Shown here piece after piece: positions 44,106-53,302 of a DNA stretch of 64,000 bases (position 1 is its first letter; the number at the start of each line of letters is the position of its first letter). The stretch lies in assembly GCF_006265175.1 (NCBI RefSeq), contig NZ_VDCQ01000052.1, positions 1 through 64,000 of the forward strand, in the 5' to 3' direction. The translations under genes were made by a program, and so were the position numbers. This stretch comes from Paenibacillus hemerocallicola. GTDB lineage: Bacteria > Bacillota > Bacilli > Paenibacillales > NBRC-103111. The notes under the pieces were generated by a model that saw only the letters and a program-made list of their open reading frames with translations, did no database searches and was not told where the DNA came from.

Positions 44106-47077
44106 CGATGACGAAGGCTCCAATCACGGTCCATTGCAAATGGATCGCGTCCGGATCTTTTTGGCTGCGGGCCGAGCAAGGCGGCCGCACGCTGGATGCG
44201 TTCGCGCTTAAATCTTTGCTGTTCGCCTGGCACGAGCCGTCCTTTTACGGAACTTTCATCGACAGTCTGGAGCTGGACGGCCAAGAAGGCGTTCTGCTCG
44301 CGGCTCCCGAAGCTCCACACTATTTCGTCTCCCCGTCCTGGAACGGGCATGCGCCGCTTAAGTGGGGCGAGGAAGCGAGAGCGCTCCCCGGCCTCGCGCG
44401 CGTTATCGAGGAGGCGCTTCGGGATGGAACGCTCATCCCCGACTTCGCCAAATGGAAAGCCGGGAGCTGGGGATGGAGGCTGAAGCATGCGGACGAAGCA
44501 TCCGCAATAACGGATGTTCCGCTGCCGCCTTACTGGGACGACTGGATCCAGCGCATCATGGAGGAGCGTTATCCCGACAAGGATATCGTGCTTCGCGGCG
44601 AGGAACGGAGGCGTCGCGCCGAATGGACCCGGGAATCGCTCTCTGACGGAGGCGGGATCTCAGACCTGTCTCCGGAGCAAGCGGAGCTGACGGCCGATCA
44701 AGACAGGCTCGACTCCGGATCCGAAGGGGAACCGGCCGCCGGGATCCCGTCATGGTCCGACGAGCTGTGGACCGATGAGGACGACTGGCTCGTCGCCATC
44801 GGCTGGAGTCCGGACGATTCCCCGTTTCGGCCGGCACTGCGCCTGTCCGAGCCCGATCAGGGCGAGACTTGGTCGCTCGCCATCGTGCTGCAGGATCGGG
44901 AGGACCCCAACCTCATCGTCGAGTGCGACTCGTCCGGCTATCCGGATGAAACCGCGCCCGCCGGATGGCTGCCGTTCGTATCCCGCATCCGGCAATCCAT
45001 AGCCAGATGGGTCGCCGTTATCCCATGGCTGCGGGACGGCGGAACGGATGAGGAACCGGTCATCCGGACGGAGCTCGATTATGCGCAGGCGTGGGATTTC
45101 TTGACGGACAAAAGCATTATGCTGGCCGAATTCGGCCAAACCGTGCTGCTCCCGGCCTGGTGGGAGCAATTGCGCCGAACGAAGCCTCGCCTGAAGGCAA
45201 AAGTACGTCCCGGCTTCGGTTCGTCGGGAGAGTCGCTGTTCGGGCTGAACGGTATCGTCCAGTTCGACTGGCGGATGGCGATCGGAGACGCCGAGCTCGC
45301 CGAGACCGAATTCCGCAGCCTGGTCGAGAACAACCGCCAGTTGGTGCGCATTCGCGGCCGCTGGGTACTGCTCGACCCCGAAGTGCTGCAACAGGTGCAG
45401 CAGTGGATCAAGCAAGTGCGCAAGAAGAAGGGGCTGTCTTTCCGCGACGTTCTCGAGATGCATTTGCTCGGTCCCCGCGACGGAGAGGACGAGACTGGGG
45501 CGGATGCGGAATCCCGCGACTATACGGCAATGCTGCAGGTCGAGGTCGAGTTGAACGAGCATTTGCGCAGCTTCATCCGGCAGTTGAAAAGCGCCCAAAC
45601 CGTGCCCATGCTGGAGCCTCCCGCGGGATTTCGCGGCTCGCTGCGCCATTATCAGGTGCTCGGCTCGTCCTGGCTGCTGTTTCTCCGCCGGTTCGGACTG
45701 GGCGGCTGTCTCGCCGACGACATGGGTCTCGGCAAAACGATCCAGTGGATCACCTATTTGCTCGCCGTCAAAGAGAAGGAGCCGCCGCGTACGCCTTCCT
45801 TGCTCATCTGCCCGACGTCCGTGCTCGGCAATTGGCAGAAGGAGCTGGAGCGGTTCGCGCCGGATTTGACGATCAAGCTGCATTACGGACCGAATCGGGT
45901 GAAAGGGGACGCTTTCCCGGATACGCTGAAGGGCTGCGATCTCGTGCTCACCTCCTATGCGTTGGCGCATCTGGACGAAGCCGAGCTGAGCCGGGTACGC
46001 TGGAGCTCGATCTGCTTGGACGAGGCGCAGAACATCAAGAACGCCTATACGAAGCAATCCACTTCCATCCGCAAGCTGGAGGCGGACCACCGGATCGCCA
46101 TGACCGGGACGCCGATCGAGAACCGCCTTACCGAGCTTTGGTCCATCTTCGACTTTATCAATCCCGGCTATCTGGGCAATTTGCGCGCATTCAACCAGCG
46201 CTACGCCAGCCGGATCGAGAAGACGCAGGACAAGGAGCTGATCGGTCAGGTGCAGCGGCTGGCACAGCCGTTCCTGCTTCGCCGGGTCAAGAACGATCCG
46301 GCGATCGAGCTCGATCTGCCTGACAAGATGGAGTCGAAGACATATGTGTCGCTTACGGTAGAGCAGGCGACGTTGTACGAGAACGTCATTGCCGACCTGT
46401 TCGACCGGCTGGACCGGCTACCTCCGATGGAGCGGCGCGGACTCATTTTGGCCGTTCTGACGAAGCTGAAGCAAATATGCAATCACCCGGCCACCTATAC
46501 GAAGGAAACCGCCGCTTCGGCCGACCGGGGCAGCCGCTCGCAGAAGCTCGAGCGGCTGCTCGATATGGTGAAGGAGCTGCGCCAGGAAGGCGACCGCTGC
46601 CTCGTCTTCACCCAATTCGTGGAAATGGGACGCCTGCTGCAGCGAGTCCTGGCGAAGGAGCTTGGCGAGGAGGTGCTCTTCCTGCACGGCGGTACGACGA
46701 AGGATCAGCGCGACCGGATGATCTCCCGGTTCCAAGGGGAGGACGACTGCGGCATATTCCTGCTGTCGCTGAAGGCCGGAGGGATCGGGCTGAACTTGAC
46801 CGCGGCCAATCACGTATTCCATTTCGACCGCTGGTGGAATCCGGCCGTCGAGAATCAGGCGACCGACCGCGCCTTCCGCATCGGCCAGACGAAACGGGTG
46901 CAGGTGCACAAATTCGTCACGCTCGGTACGCTGGAGGAGAAAATCGATGAGATGATCGAGCGCAAGCAGCTGCTGAGCCGCCAAATTATCGGAAGCGGGG
47001 AGCAGTGGATTACGGAAATGTCCACCGACCAGCTGAAGGATTTGTTCGCCCTGCGGCGGGAGTGGATCGAGGTTTGA
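44102..47077 (+). CDS. ywqA: SNF2-family helicase
   Basis: A 991-residue Swi2/Snf2 protein. Residues 1 to about 500: bacterial SNF2-associated region. Helicase core: Walker A DDMGLGKTIQ (about 538), DEAQ box LDEAQNIKN (about 639), C-terminal lobe with LVFTQFVEMG (about 833), LSLKAGGIGLNLTAANHVFH and the arginine-finger motif QATDRAFRIGQTKRV. An ATP-driven double-stranded DNA translocase, likely acting on stalled transcription or repair complexes. ATG at 44102 overlaps the SWIM stop; a longer open frame upstream is out of context. Confidence 0.93.
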   Translation: MTMTKAPITVHCKWIASGSFWLRAEQGGRTLDAFALKSLLFAWHEPSFYGTFIDSLELDGQEGVLLAAPEAPHYFVSPSWNGHAPLKWGEEARALPGLARVIEEALRDGTLIPDFAKWKAGSWGWRLKHADEASAITDVPLPPYWDDWIQRIMEERYPDKDIVLRGEERRRRAEWTRESLSDGGGISDLSPEQAELTADQDRLDSGSEGEPAAGIPSWSDELWTDEDDWLVAIGWSPDDSPFRPALRLSEPDQGETWSLAIVLQDREDPNLIVECDSSGYPDETAPAGWLPFVSRIRQSIARWVAVIPWLRDGGTDEEPVIRTELDYAQAWDFLTDKSIMLAEFGQTVLLPAWWEQLRRTKPRLKAKVRPGFGSSGESLFGLNGIVQFDWRMAIGDAELAETEFRSLVENNRQLVRIRGRWVLLDPEVLQQVQQWIKQVRKKKGLSFRDVLEMHLLGPRDGEDETGADAESRDYTAMLQVEVELNEHLRSFIRQLKSAQTVPMLEPPAGFRGSLRHYQVLGSSWLLFLRRFGLGGCLADDMGLGKTIQWITYLLAVKEKEPPRTPSLLICPTSVLGNWQKELERFAPDLTIKLHYGPNRVKGDAFPDTLKGCDLVLTSYALAHLDEAELSRVRWSSICLDEAQNIKNAYTKQSTSIRKLEADHRIAMTGTPIENRLTELWSIFDFINPGYLGNLRAFNQRYASRIEKTQDKELIGQVQRLAQPFLLRRVKNDPAIELDLPDKMESKTYVSLTVEQATLYENVIADLFDRLDRLPPMERRGLILAVLTKLKQICNHPATYTKETAASADRGSRSQKLERLLDMVKELRQEGDRCLVFTQFVEMGRLLQRVLAKELGEEVLFLHGGTTKDQRDRMISRFQGEDDCGIFLLSLKAGGIGLNLTAANHVFHFDRWWNPAVENQATDRAFRIGQTKRVQVHKFVTLGTLEEKIDEMIERKQLLSRQIIGSGEQWITEMSTDQLKDLFALRREWIEV

Positions 47078-47100
47078 TTTATGCCGTTTCTTGAGTCGGT

Positions 47101-47190
47101 TAGGACGTTCGCGTGTTCCCGGTACATTGTCAAAGCTAACCGTTAGGGTCAGGCATTGTACCGGAGCATGACGGACGTCTTTTTACGCTT
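47101..47190 (+). terminator. Long-stem terminator after ywqA
   Basis: An imperfect long stem, with CCGGTACA/TGTACCGG at its centre and GACGT/ACGTC at its base, followed by TTTTT. Confidence 0.6.
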
Positions 47191-47283
47191 GTCGTTGAAC
47201 GTCGGTTTGCGTTATTTTACAATAAGGTTGTAAGCGGTCTCTTAATGCCCAAATCGCCGACGTGCGAGAGAGGAGCGTACCGG

Positions 47284-48105
47284 ATGGACCCCCAGTATTC
47301 GTTGCTCGATATTTTTGCCTACCGCAAAGATTACAAAATGGCTTCGAAGTTTCACAGTCATCCCGAGTATGAAATTTATTACGTGCACGGCGGAGGCTGC
47401 ACGTATTTGGTCGGAGAAACCTTCATCGAGCTGGCGCCCGGCGATCTCCTCATTATGAACGGCATGAGCCAGCACGGCCCGATCGGCATGGAATCGTGCG
47501 AGCGCACGATGATCCGGTTCGACGAGGTGAGTACGCTGCCGTTCGTCCAGTCGCCCGGGTCCATCGATTTGCTGCTGCCCTTCCGCACGATCCGCAATCG
47601 CCGCTGGCGGCTGGAGGGCGACCGCAGAGCCGAGGTGGAACACATTTTGATGAAGCTGAACCGGTTTACGACGCAGCCGGGCTCCCTCGGCTTCAACCGG
47701 CTGCGCAACGCCTTTTGCGAGCTGCTGTTGTTCATCTGGGAATGCAGCGAAGCGGATCTGTCCGAACAGACGCCGCTTCTGATCAAAGAATCCAACGTAC
47801 GCAATATCCTCACCTACATCGAGCAGCATTACATGGAGGAGCTGAGCCTGGAGCGGGTAGCCGACAACGTCCACCTGAGCAAATTTTACATGGTGAAAAT
47901 TTTCAAGGAACTGACCGGCATGACCGTATTCGAATATATCAACAAGCGAAGAATCAGTCAGGCGAAGCTGCTCTTTCTATTCGATAAGAAACGTACCGTG
48001 ACGGAGGTAAGCTATCAGGTCGGGTTCAAGCAGCTCACCCATTTCTCCCGCAATTTCAAGCGGCTGGTCGGTATGACCCCCGAGCAATACCGCAAATTCG
48101 TCTGA
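47284..48105 (+). CDS. AraC-family transcriptional regulator
   Basis: A 273-residue regulator: N-terminal cupin sensor ([29 protein letters not shown]) and C-terminal AraC DNA-binding domain ([40 protein letters not shown]). ATG at 47284 follows GAGAGGAG. It precedes the pectate-lyase-like gene, whose upstream module (48123-48214) is nearly duplicated before the next binding-protein gene; this regulator is the first candidate to bind it. Confidence 0.9.
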   Translation: MDPQYSLLDIFAYRKDYKMASKFHSHPEYEIYYVHGGGCTYLVGETFIELAPGDLLIMNGMSQHGPIGMESCERTMIRFDEVSTLPFVQSPGSIDLLLPFRTIRNRRWRLEGDRRAEVEHILMKLNRFTTQPGSLGFNRLRNAFCELLLFIWECSEADLSEQTPLLIKESNVRNILTYIEQHYMEELSLERVADNVHLSKFYMVKIFKELTGMTVFEYINKRRISQAKLLFLFDKKRTVTEVSYQVGFKQLTHFSRNFKRLVGMTPEQYRKFV

Positions 48106-48122
48106 CCGGCTTCACGCATGCG

Positions 48123-48214
48123 AAAGATAGCAATTTCGGATAAACGGCACGGCGATGTCGACACGCTGGAAGCAAGACGCGTATCGGCACCCGTGCTATA
48201 TTTTTTATGAAAGC
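48123..48214 (+). promoter_or_regulatory. Conserved upstream module, copy A
   Basis: Aligns over about 92 bases with 50312-50406. Shared blocks include CGGATAAACGGC, ATGTCGACACG (containing palindrome TGTCGACA), GCAAGACGC and TATGAAAGC. A TATATT-like -10 lies at its end but no -35, as expected for an activator-dependent promoter. Confidence 0.75.
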
Positions 48215-48221
48215 GCTTTTA
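48207..48221 (+). promoter_or_regulatory. cre-like site
   Basis: ATGAAAGCGCTTTTA matches cre at all but one fixed position and contains the perfect palindrome AAAGCGCTTT. It sits just downstream of the presumed -10, where CcpA would act as a roadblock. Confidence 0.6.
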
Positions 48222-48249
48222 AAAATTATATCTCACCGGAGGGATCTTA

Positions 48250-50298
48250 ATGGACATGGACAACAGGCATCCCGGCAAGGGGCAAACGACGGAATTTATC
48301 GGAGACGGGGACAATGGTGAAGCCGGACTAGTTCCGCAAGAGAGAACCAGCACGCTGATCGGCCGGAGAAAGCTGCTCGCTACCGTCGGAATCGCGGGAG
48401 TAGCCGCCGTAACCGGAGGGCTGTTCAATCTCACGAAGGTGAATGCCGACGAGACGACTACTTCCTCCGATGACGTAACCTACCAATACTCCACCGGCCC
48501 GATCCGTACCGCGAGCGACAAATTGGCCGAATGGGTCAGCGTCAAGGACTTCGGCGCCGTCGGGGACGGGACGACCGACGATACGGCGGCCATTCAGCTG
48601 GCCTTCAATCAGACGGGCACGGGGGGAGCCGTTTTCTTTCCGGCAGGCACTTATCTCGTATCCCCCGGCAGCAGCTCCACGTACATACTGTCCATAACCA
48701 ACAAATCTTCCTTCTCCATATGCGGTCAGGGCGCTTCCTCCGTCATCAAGGTGAAGGGCGGAGTCGGGAATTACAGAGGCATCGTCGGCCTTGCCAATTC
48801 TACCGTCGAGCTGACCAGCTTTCATGCCGACTCGCTGTCGTTCGACCACAATCGTCAGAACAACGTGCTCGCCTCCGTCACGGATTATGAATCCAAGCTG
48901 AGAAGCACGATCAGCAGTTACGGATCTACGGCGAGCTACGGTCAGATCGTCATCACCGATTGCTTGATCCGCAACGCCGACGGCGTCGTAAGCTTCTATT
49001 TTCCGAAAGGGGTGAACGAAGGCAAGGTCGTGAAAATAACGAACTGCACCTGGCTTTCCGGCGGCAATGGCAACGGTAGCGACTTTGACCAATCGTTTAT
49101 TAACGCGACGTGCGATTCCTTGCATATATCCGGCTGCACCTTCGAAGGCGCCAGCTGGGCTCTCGCTCCTCGAACGGCCATAGAAACCCATGCATCCAAC
49201 TGTGTCTTAACGGGAAACACCATTTCCAAATTTCAGATCGGCGCGAATCTTACCGGTATCGCGCAATCCGGTACGACCGTGAATCAGGTGTGCGGCAACA
49301 ATACGTTCGATGTATCCAGAGACGGGATATTGATTTGGTCCCAATCGCTTAGTCCTGCCAACGCAACGGTCGGCTTCAAAAATTTACTCGTCACGGGGAA
49401 TACCGTTAACTTGAATCCTTATCAATATAACTACAGTACGATTGTCGGGGGCTGCAGAGGAATCTCGATCTATGGCGGGGCCACTTCGGTTTCTTATGAA
49501 AATCTCGCGATCACGGGCAATATTATCCGCTATGAAAGAGAGGTCGGCACCGCTTATATAAGCAAATTCACTTTAAAATCGTTCGGTGCGATCAGCAGCT
49601 ACGAGAACGGCAATCAGTCGAATCTCGCCGTCAACTTCTCGATCGTCGGCAATAAAATCGTCAACTGTCCGTCTTCGGGCATCTTCTTCGATCTGGGCAA
49701 AGCGACAGGATTGACGATCTCGAACAACGAGCTGATCGACTGCGGGACTACAATCAGCAGCACGGCACAGTTCAGCAACAGGGTGCCGGTCTATCTGGCG
49801 ACTTCGTTGGAAAGCGACTGCTTGATCCAGCACAATACGATTATGCAGACGGACGCCGCGCCGACCATTACCGATTTCATCTATATCCGGGACAGGGCCG
49901 GCAGCGGCTATTCCTACATATGCCTCCACAATACTTTCGCGCTGAGGGCCGGGGTCGATACGACCAGCATTACCGATTACGTAGGGGTATATAATGCCTC
50001 GCAAAAGCTGTGGTTTGAAGGATCGGTCCCGCTTGAGGCGATCCGTTTGCCCGTCATTGCGGGTAGCCTCGGCTCCAGAGTATCGTTCGCCGACAGCGGC
50101 CGGGTCGCGCTCAAGACGAATTCGTCCGGCTTCTGGAAAAAGGAGGGTTACGGCGCTGCGGCTCCCGCTTCCGGAACTTGGAATATGGGGGACGTCCTCT
50201 ATAACGAAGCTCCTGCGGCTGCCGGTCATGTGGGATGGGTTTGCGTCGCTGCCGGCTCCCCCGGAACGTGGAAAGCGTTCGGCGCGATCGAGACCTGA
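48250..50298 (+). CDS. Tat-exported pectate-lyase-superfamily beta-helix protein
   Basis: A 682-residue protein. A twin-arginine motif (IGRRKLLATVG, about residues 37-47) and hydrophobic segment mark Tat export of a folded protein. The mature part starts with the pectate_lyase_3 signature VKDFGAVGDGTTDDTAAIQLAFN and continues as parallel beta-helix repeats (ITNKSSFSICGQG; NLAITGNIIRYE). The last 60 residues form a separate beta-rich end (GTWNMGDVLYNEAP). Probably acts on, or binds, a plant or microbial polysaccharide; catalytic residues cannot be fixed. ATG at 48250 follows GGAGGG. Confidence 0.85.
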   Translation: MDMDNRHPGKGQTTEFIGDGDNGEAGLVPQERTSTLIGRRKLLATVGIAGVAAVTGGLFNLTKVNADETTTSSDDVTYQYSTGPIRTASDKLAEWVSVKDFGAVGDGTTDDTAAIQLAFNQTGTGGAVFFPAGTYLVSPGSSSTYILSITNKSSFSICGQGASSVIKVKGGVGNYRGIVGLANSTVELTSFHADSLSFDHNRQNNVLASVTDYESKLRSTISSYGSTASYGQIVITDCLIRNADGVVSFYFPKGVNEGKVVKITNCTWLSGGNGNGSDFDQSFINATCDSLHISGCTFEGASWALAPRTAIETHASNCVLTGNTISKFQIGANLTGIAQSGTTVNQVCGNNTFDVSRDGILIWSQSLSPANATVGFKNLLVTGNTVNLNPYQYNYSTIVGGCRGISIYGGATSVSYENLAITGNIIRYEREVGTAYISKFTLKSFGAISSYENGNQSNLAVNFSIVGNKIVNCPSSGIFFDLGKATGLTISNNELIDCGTTISSTAQFSNRVPVYLATSLESDCLIQHNTIMQTDAAPTITDFIYIRDRAGSGYSYICLHNTFALRAGVDTTSITDYVGVYNASQKLWFEGSVPLEAIRLPVIAGSLGSRVSFADSGRVALKTNSSGFWKKEGYGAAAPASGTWNMGDVLYNEAPAAAGHVGWVCVAAGSPGTWKAFGAIET

Positions 50299-50311
50299 AA
50301 GCGGCCCGCGC

Positions 50312-50406
50312 AAAGAACAACAATATCGGATAAACGGCGCGGCCATGTCGACACGTTGGTGGCAAGACGCCCACAGGCGCCCGATGCTATGCTTTTGTAT
50401 GAAAGC
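50312..50406 (+). promoter_or_regulatory. Conserved upstream module, copy B
   Basis: Second copy of the module at 48123-48214, here before a solute-binding protein. Most differences are single substitutions; the last part reads GATGCTATGCTTTTGTATG, with TATGCT as -10 candidate. Confidence 0.75.
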
Positions 50407-50430
50407 CATGATTATAAGGGGGTCACTGCA

Positions 50431-51765
50431 ATGAAACGAAGTAAAAAGACGATTCTGTCCGCCTGTACGATAGCCGCGCTTCTGCTGGCAAGCGCTTGCG
50501 GAAGCCAATCCTCCGCACCGGATGGCGCTGCGAAAGCGAAGGACGATGCCAAGACGGCCGCCCCGGCGAAGCCGATCGACCTCGTCTTCTACCAGCCGAG
50601 CGCCGACTGGGACGAAGCCCGCTTCATGAAGGAGCTCGGGGAACCGATCAAGGCAAAATATCCGCATATTACGCCGAAGTTCGTCAAGTACAACGGCAAA
50701 GCCGATCAAGTCACGGAGTTGGTGACGACCGGGACGCAAGTCGACATCATGTTCATGTCCATCGGCCAGGTGTACAACTTCCTCCTGAAGTCCAAGATGG
50801 AACGGGACATCACGCCGCTCATCCAGAAAAACGGCTTCGATCTGAACCGGTTCGAGACGACGAGCGTCGATATGCTGAAGCAGATCGGGAACGGCAAAAT
50901 TTACGGAGTTCCGATGTATACGCTTCCGTCTACGATTTATTACAACAAGGACCTGTTCGACAAATTCGGAGTGCCTTATCCGAAGGACGGCATGAACTGG
51001 GACGATACGTACGAGCTCTCCCGCAAGCTGACGCGTCAGGACGGCGGCGTGCAGTATTACGGCACCGTCATGTCCCCTTCCCATCTGGCGATGCGCAACC
51101 AGCTGTCGCTCAACCTGATCGATCCGAAATCCGGCAAAGCTACCCTTAACAACGATTCGTGGAACCGGTTTCTCTCCAACGTTTCGCGCTTCTACACGCT
51201 GCCGGGATACGAATGGACCAATGCGGACATGCAGGTGGCCAAGCAGCGCGACATGTTCACGAAGGAAAAAAGGGCAGCCATGTGGATGCCGGTGAGCACG
51301 ATGCATACGGAAGCGGAGCTGCAGGGCATGAACTGGGACCTCGCCTCCTTCCCTACCTTGAACGAAGCTCCCGGGATCGGGCCGCAAGCGTATCCGTTCT
51401 ACTTCTTCGTTACCGCGACGAGCAAAGTGCCGGACGAAGCGTTCGAGGTGCTGTCCTACTTGTCCACCGAGCCGTTCCATCTGGAGAAATCGAAGCAGGG
51501 CCTGTTCCTCAGCCTGCTGAAAAGCGACGCCGTCCGCAAAGCGTTCGGCCAAGAGTCGGCTATGTACAAAGGCAAAAATACGAAGGCGATGCTGCCGGAC
51601 AAATTCGCCGCCCCTTCGTTCGTCAGCACGTACACGAGCACCTCGGCCGCCAAAATCTTCACCGCGCTCGTCAACGTCACGACCGGCAAGCAGGATGCGA
51701 ACACGACGCTCCGCGAAGCGGAAGAATCGATGAACAAGACGATCGAGGCGGATATGGCGAAGTAA
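50431..51765 (+). CDS. Extracellular solute-binding lipoprotein (family 1), orphan
   Basis: A 444-residue lipoprotein with lipobox LASACGS and a family 1 fold (TIYYNKDLFDKFGVPYPKDG; KLTRQDGGVQYYG). Shares its upstream module with the pectate-lyase-like gene, so both are likely induced together and it probably binds an oligosaccharide released by that enzyme. No permease nearby. ATG at 50431 after AAGGGGG. A terminator follows. Confidence 0.88.
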   Translation: MKRSKKTILSACTIAALLLASACGSQSSAPDGAAKAKDDAKTAAPAKPIDLVFYQPSADWDEARFMKELGEPIKAKYPHITPKFVKYNGKADQVTELVTTGTQVDIMFMSIGQVYNFLLKSKMERDITPLIQKNGFDLNRFETTSVDMLKQIGNGKIYGVPMYTLPSTIYYNKDLFDKFGVPYPKDGMNWDDTYELSRKLTRQDGGVQYYGTVMSPSHLAMRNQLSLNLIDPKSGKATLNNDSWNRFLSNVSRFYTLPGYEWTNADMQVAKQRDMFTKEKRAAMWMPVSTMHTEAELQGMNWDLASFPTLNEAPGIGPQAYPFYFFVTATSKVPDEAFEVLSYLSTEPFHLEKSKQGLFLSLLKSDAVRKAFGQESAMYKGKNTKAMLPDKFAAPSFVSTYTSTSAAKIFTALVNVTTGKQDANTTLREAEESMNKTIEADMAK

Positions 51766-51804
51766 GGTCGTAGTTTCGAATTAGAGCCTATCCCAAAGTC
51801 ACGG

Positions 51805-51852
51805 CAAAGAGCCTCCCAAAACCACTTGTGAAGTGGGACGGGAGGCTCTTGC
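51805..51852. terminator. Bidirectional terminator
   Basis: AAGAGCCTCCC (51807-51817) pairs with GGGAGGCTCTT (51840-51850), with inner CCACTT/AAGTGG, between two convergent binding-protein genes. Confidence 0.78.
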
Positions 51853-51930
51853 CATGCATGGAATCTTGAACGAAGCCAAGGAGCAATCAATTATACAATG
51901 ACTTTCGGGACTGCTCCTGCTGCGCGTCCC

Positions 51931-53253
51931 TTACTTCGCCTTCTCGGCCTGCAGCATTTTGTTGATTTCCTCTTCGCCTTTGGTGAGCGCCGTATTGATG
52001 TCGATCGTACCGGCGAGGTAATCGTTGAAATACTTCTTGGCGATCGCCTCGGACTTCGACCGGTACGGGGACGAGTTCGGGTACGGGACCGGCTTGCTCT
52101 TGAAAATGCTTTGGATGTTCTTGCCCTTCAAAATATCCAGGTTTTTGCCGAACTCCGCCTGAATCTCCGGCTTCAGCAGCGGCGAGATGCGGCCCTGTCT
52201 CGAGCTTTCGAGCTGCACCTCGTCGGAAGTTGCGGCGGCGATGACTTGCAGCGCTTGTTCCTTGTGCTTGCTTTGCTGCGTGATGGTCATGATGTTGACG
52301 CTGGCGTTGCCGTAAATGTTCGGACGCTCCGGGTAGCTCGGATATTGCGCGACGTCCCAGTTGAATCCTTCCTTCGTCGGGATTTCCAGCTGGGAGAACA
52401 TGTTCGTGTACATGATCATCGCCAATCGTTTTTCTTTCAGGAAGTTGTCGATGGCGTTCCCCTGCGGCTCGTTGCCCGGAATCGTGAACATCGTCTTGAC
52501 CAATTCGAACACTTGCTTCCACTTGTCGTTGTTCAGCGTCGCCTTGCCCGTCTTGAAATCGTCCGCCTCGATGCCGAGCGGCTGATAAATCCACGACAGG
52601 CCGCTTCCCGGATCGACGCCCCGGTATTGGGTGCCGCCTTCGTTGCGCGTCACTTTTTTGGCCAGCTCGAGAATTTGATTCCAGTTCATCCCGTCCTGCG
52701 GATACGGCACCCCGAATTTGTCGAAAATGTCCTTGTTGTAGTAGAACGCGTGGAAATTGCGGCTGTATGGAATGCCGTACAGCTCGCCGTTCGACGAGCC
52801 GACCTTGGTGTCGGTTATCATCTGGGGCTCGAAGCGGTTCAAGTCGAATTTATGCGTCTTGAGCAGTTCGGTCATATCGTACAGGATGCCCTTTTCCTGG
52901 TACGCCGTCAGCTTGCCGCTGTAGGTAAACACGATGTCGGGAACCGTTCCGGTGGCGATCAACTCGTCCAGCGTCGAACCTTTGGTCGGTTGAATGATAT
53001 TCAGCGTAATGTTCGGATGCTTCTTCTTCAGATTGTCCTTGATCAGCGTCTCCAACGCGCTGTCGATGATGACGGAGTCGATGGCGGCGGTCAGCGTGAC
53101 CGGCGCGTCGCTTACTTTGACGGCGGCATCACCTTCCTTCGTCCCGGTTGCTCCTTTCTCCGCCGATTCTCCCGATTTGCCGCATCCGGCGGCCAGCAGC
53201 GCGAAGCTGAGCAGCAGCGCCATTCCGCCGACGTAACCTTTTTTCCGTTTCAT
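51931..53253 (-). CDS. Extracellular solute-binding lipoprotein (family 1)
   Basis: A 440-residue lipoprotein with lipobox LLAAGCGKS and the family phrase KDIFDKFGVPYPQDGMNW shared with the proteins at 33898 and 50431. ATG at 53253 follows GGGGGGA. It lies 49 bases downstream of the FAD oxidoreductase gene on the same strand and is probably co-transcribed. No permeases adjacent, so it must use a shared transporter. Confidence 0.87.
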   Translation of the reverse strand: MKRKKGYVGGMALLLSFALLAAGCGKSGESAEKGATGTKEGDAAVKVSDAPVTLTAAIDSVIIDSALETLIKDNLKKKHPNITLNIIQPTKGSTLDELIATGTVPDIVFTYSGKLTAYQEKGILYDMTELLKTHKFDLNRFEPQMITDTKVGSSNGELYGIPYSRNFHAFYYNKDIFDKFGVPYPQDGMNWNQILELAKKVTRNEGGTQYRGVDPGSGLSWIYQPLGIEADDFKTGKATLNNDKWKQVFELVKTMFTIPGNEPQGNAIDNFLKEKRLAMIMYTNMFSQLEIPTKEGFNWDVAQYPSYPERPNIYGNASVNIMTITQQSKHKEQALQVIAAATSDEVQLESSRQGRISPLLKPEIQAEFGKNLDILKGKNIQSIFKSKPVPYPNSSPYRSKSEAIAKKYFNDYLAGTIDINTALTKGEEEINKMLQAEKAK

Positions 53254-53302
53254 GCCAATCCCCCCGATTGTCATTTGCTTGCCCGATAAACCGTAACTTC
53301 CC

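Noticed and set aside
49573-51552. Minus-strand open frame of 659 codons
   Set aside because: Covers two well-supported plus-strand genes with a terminator between them and has no start signal. Shadow of GC-rich coding.
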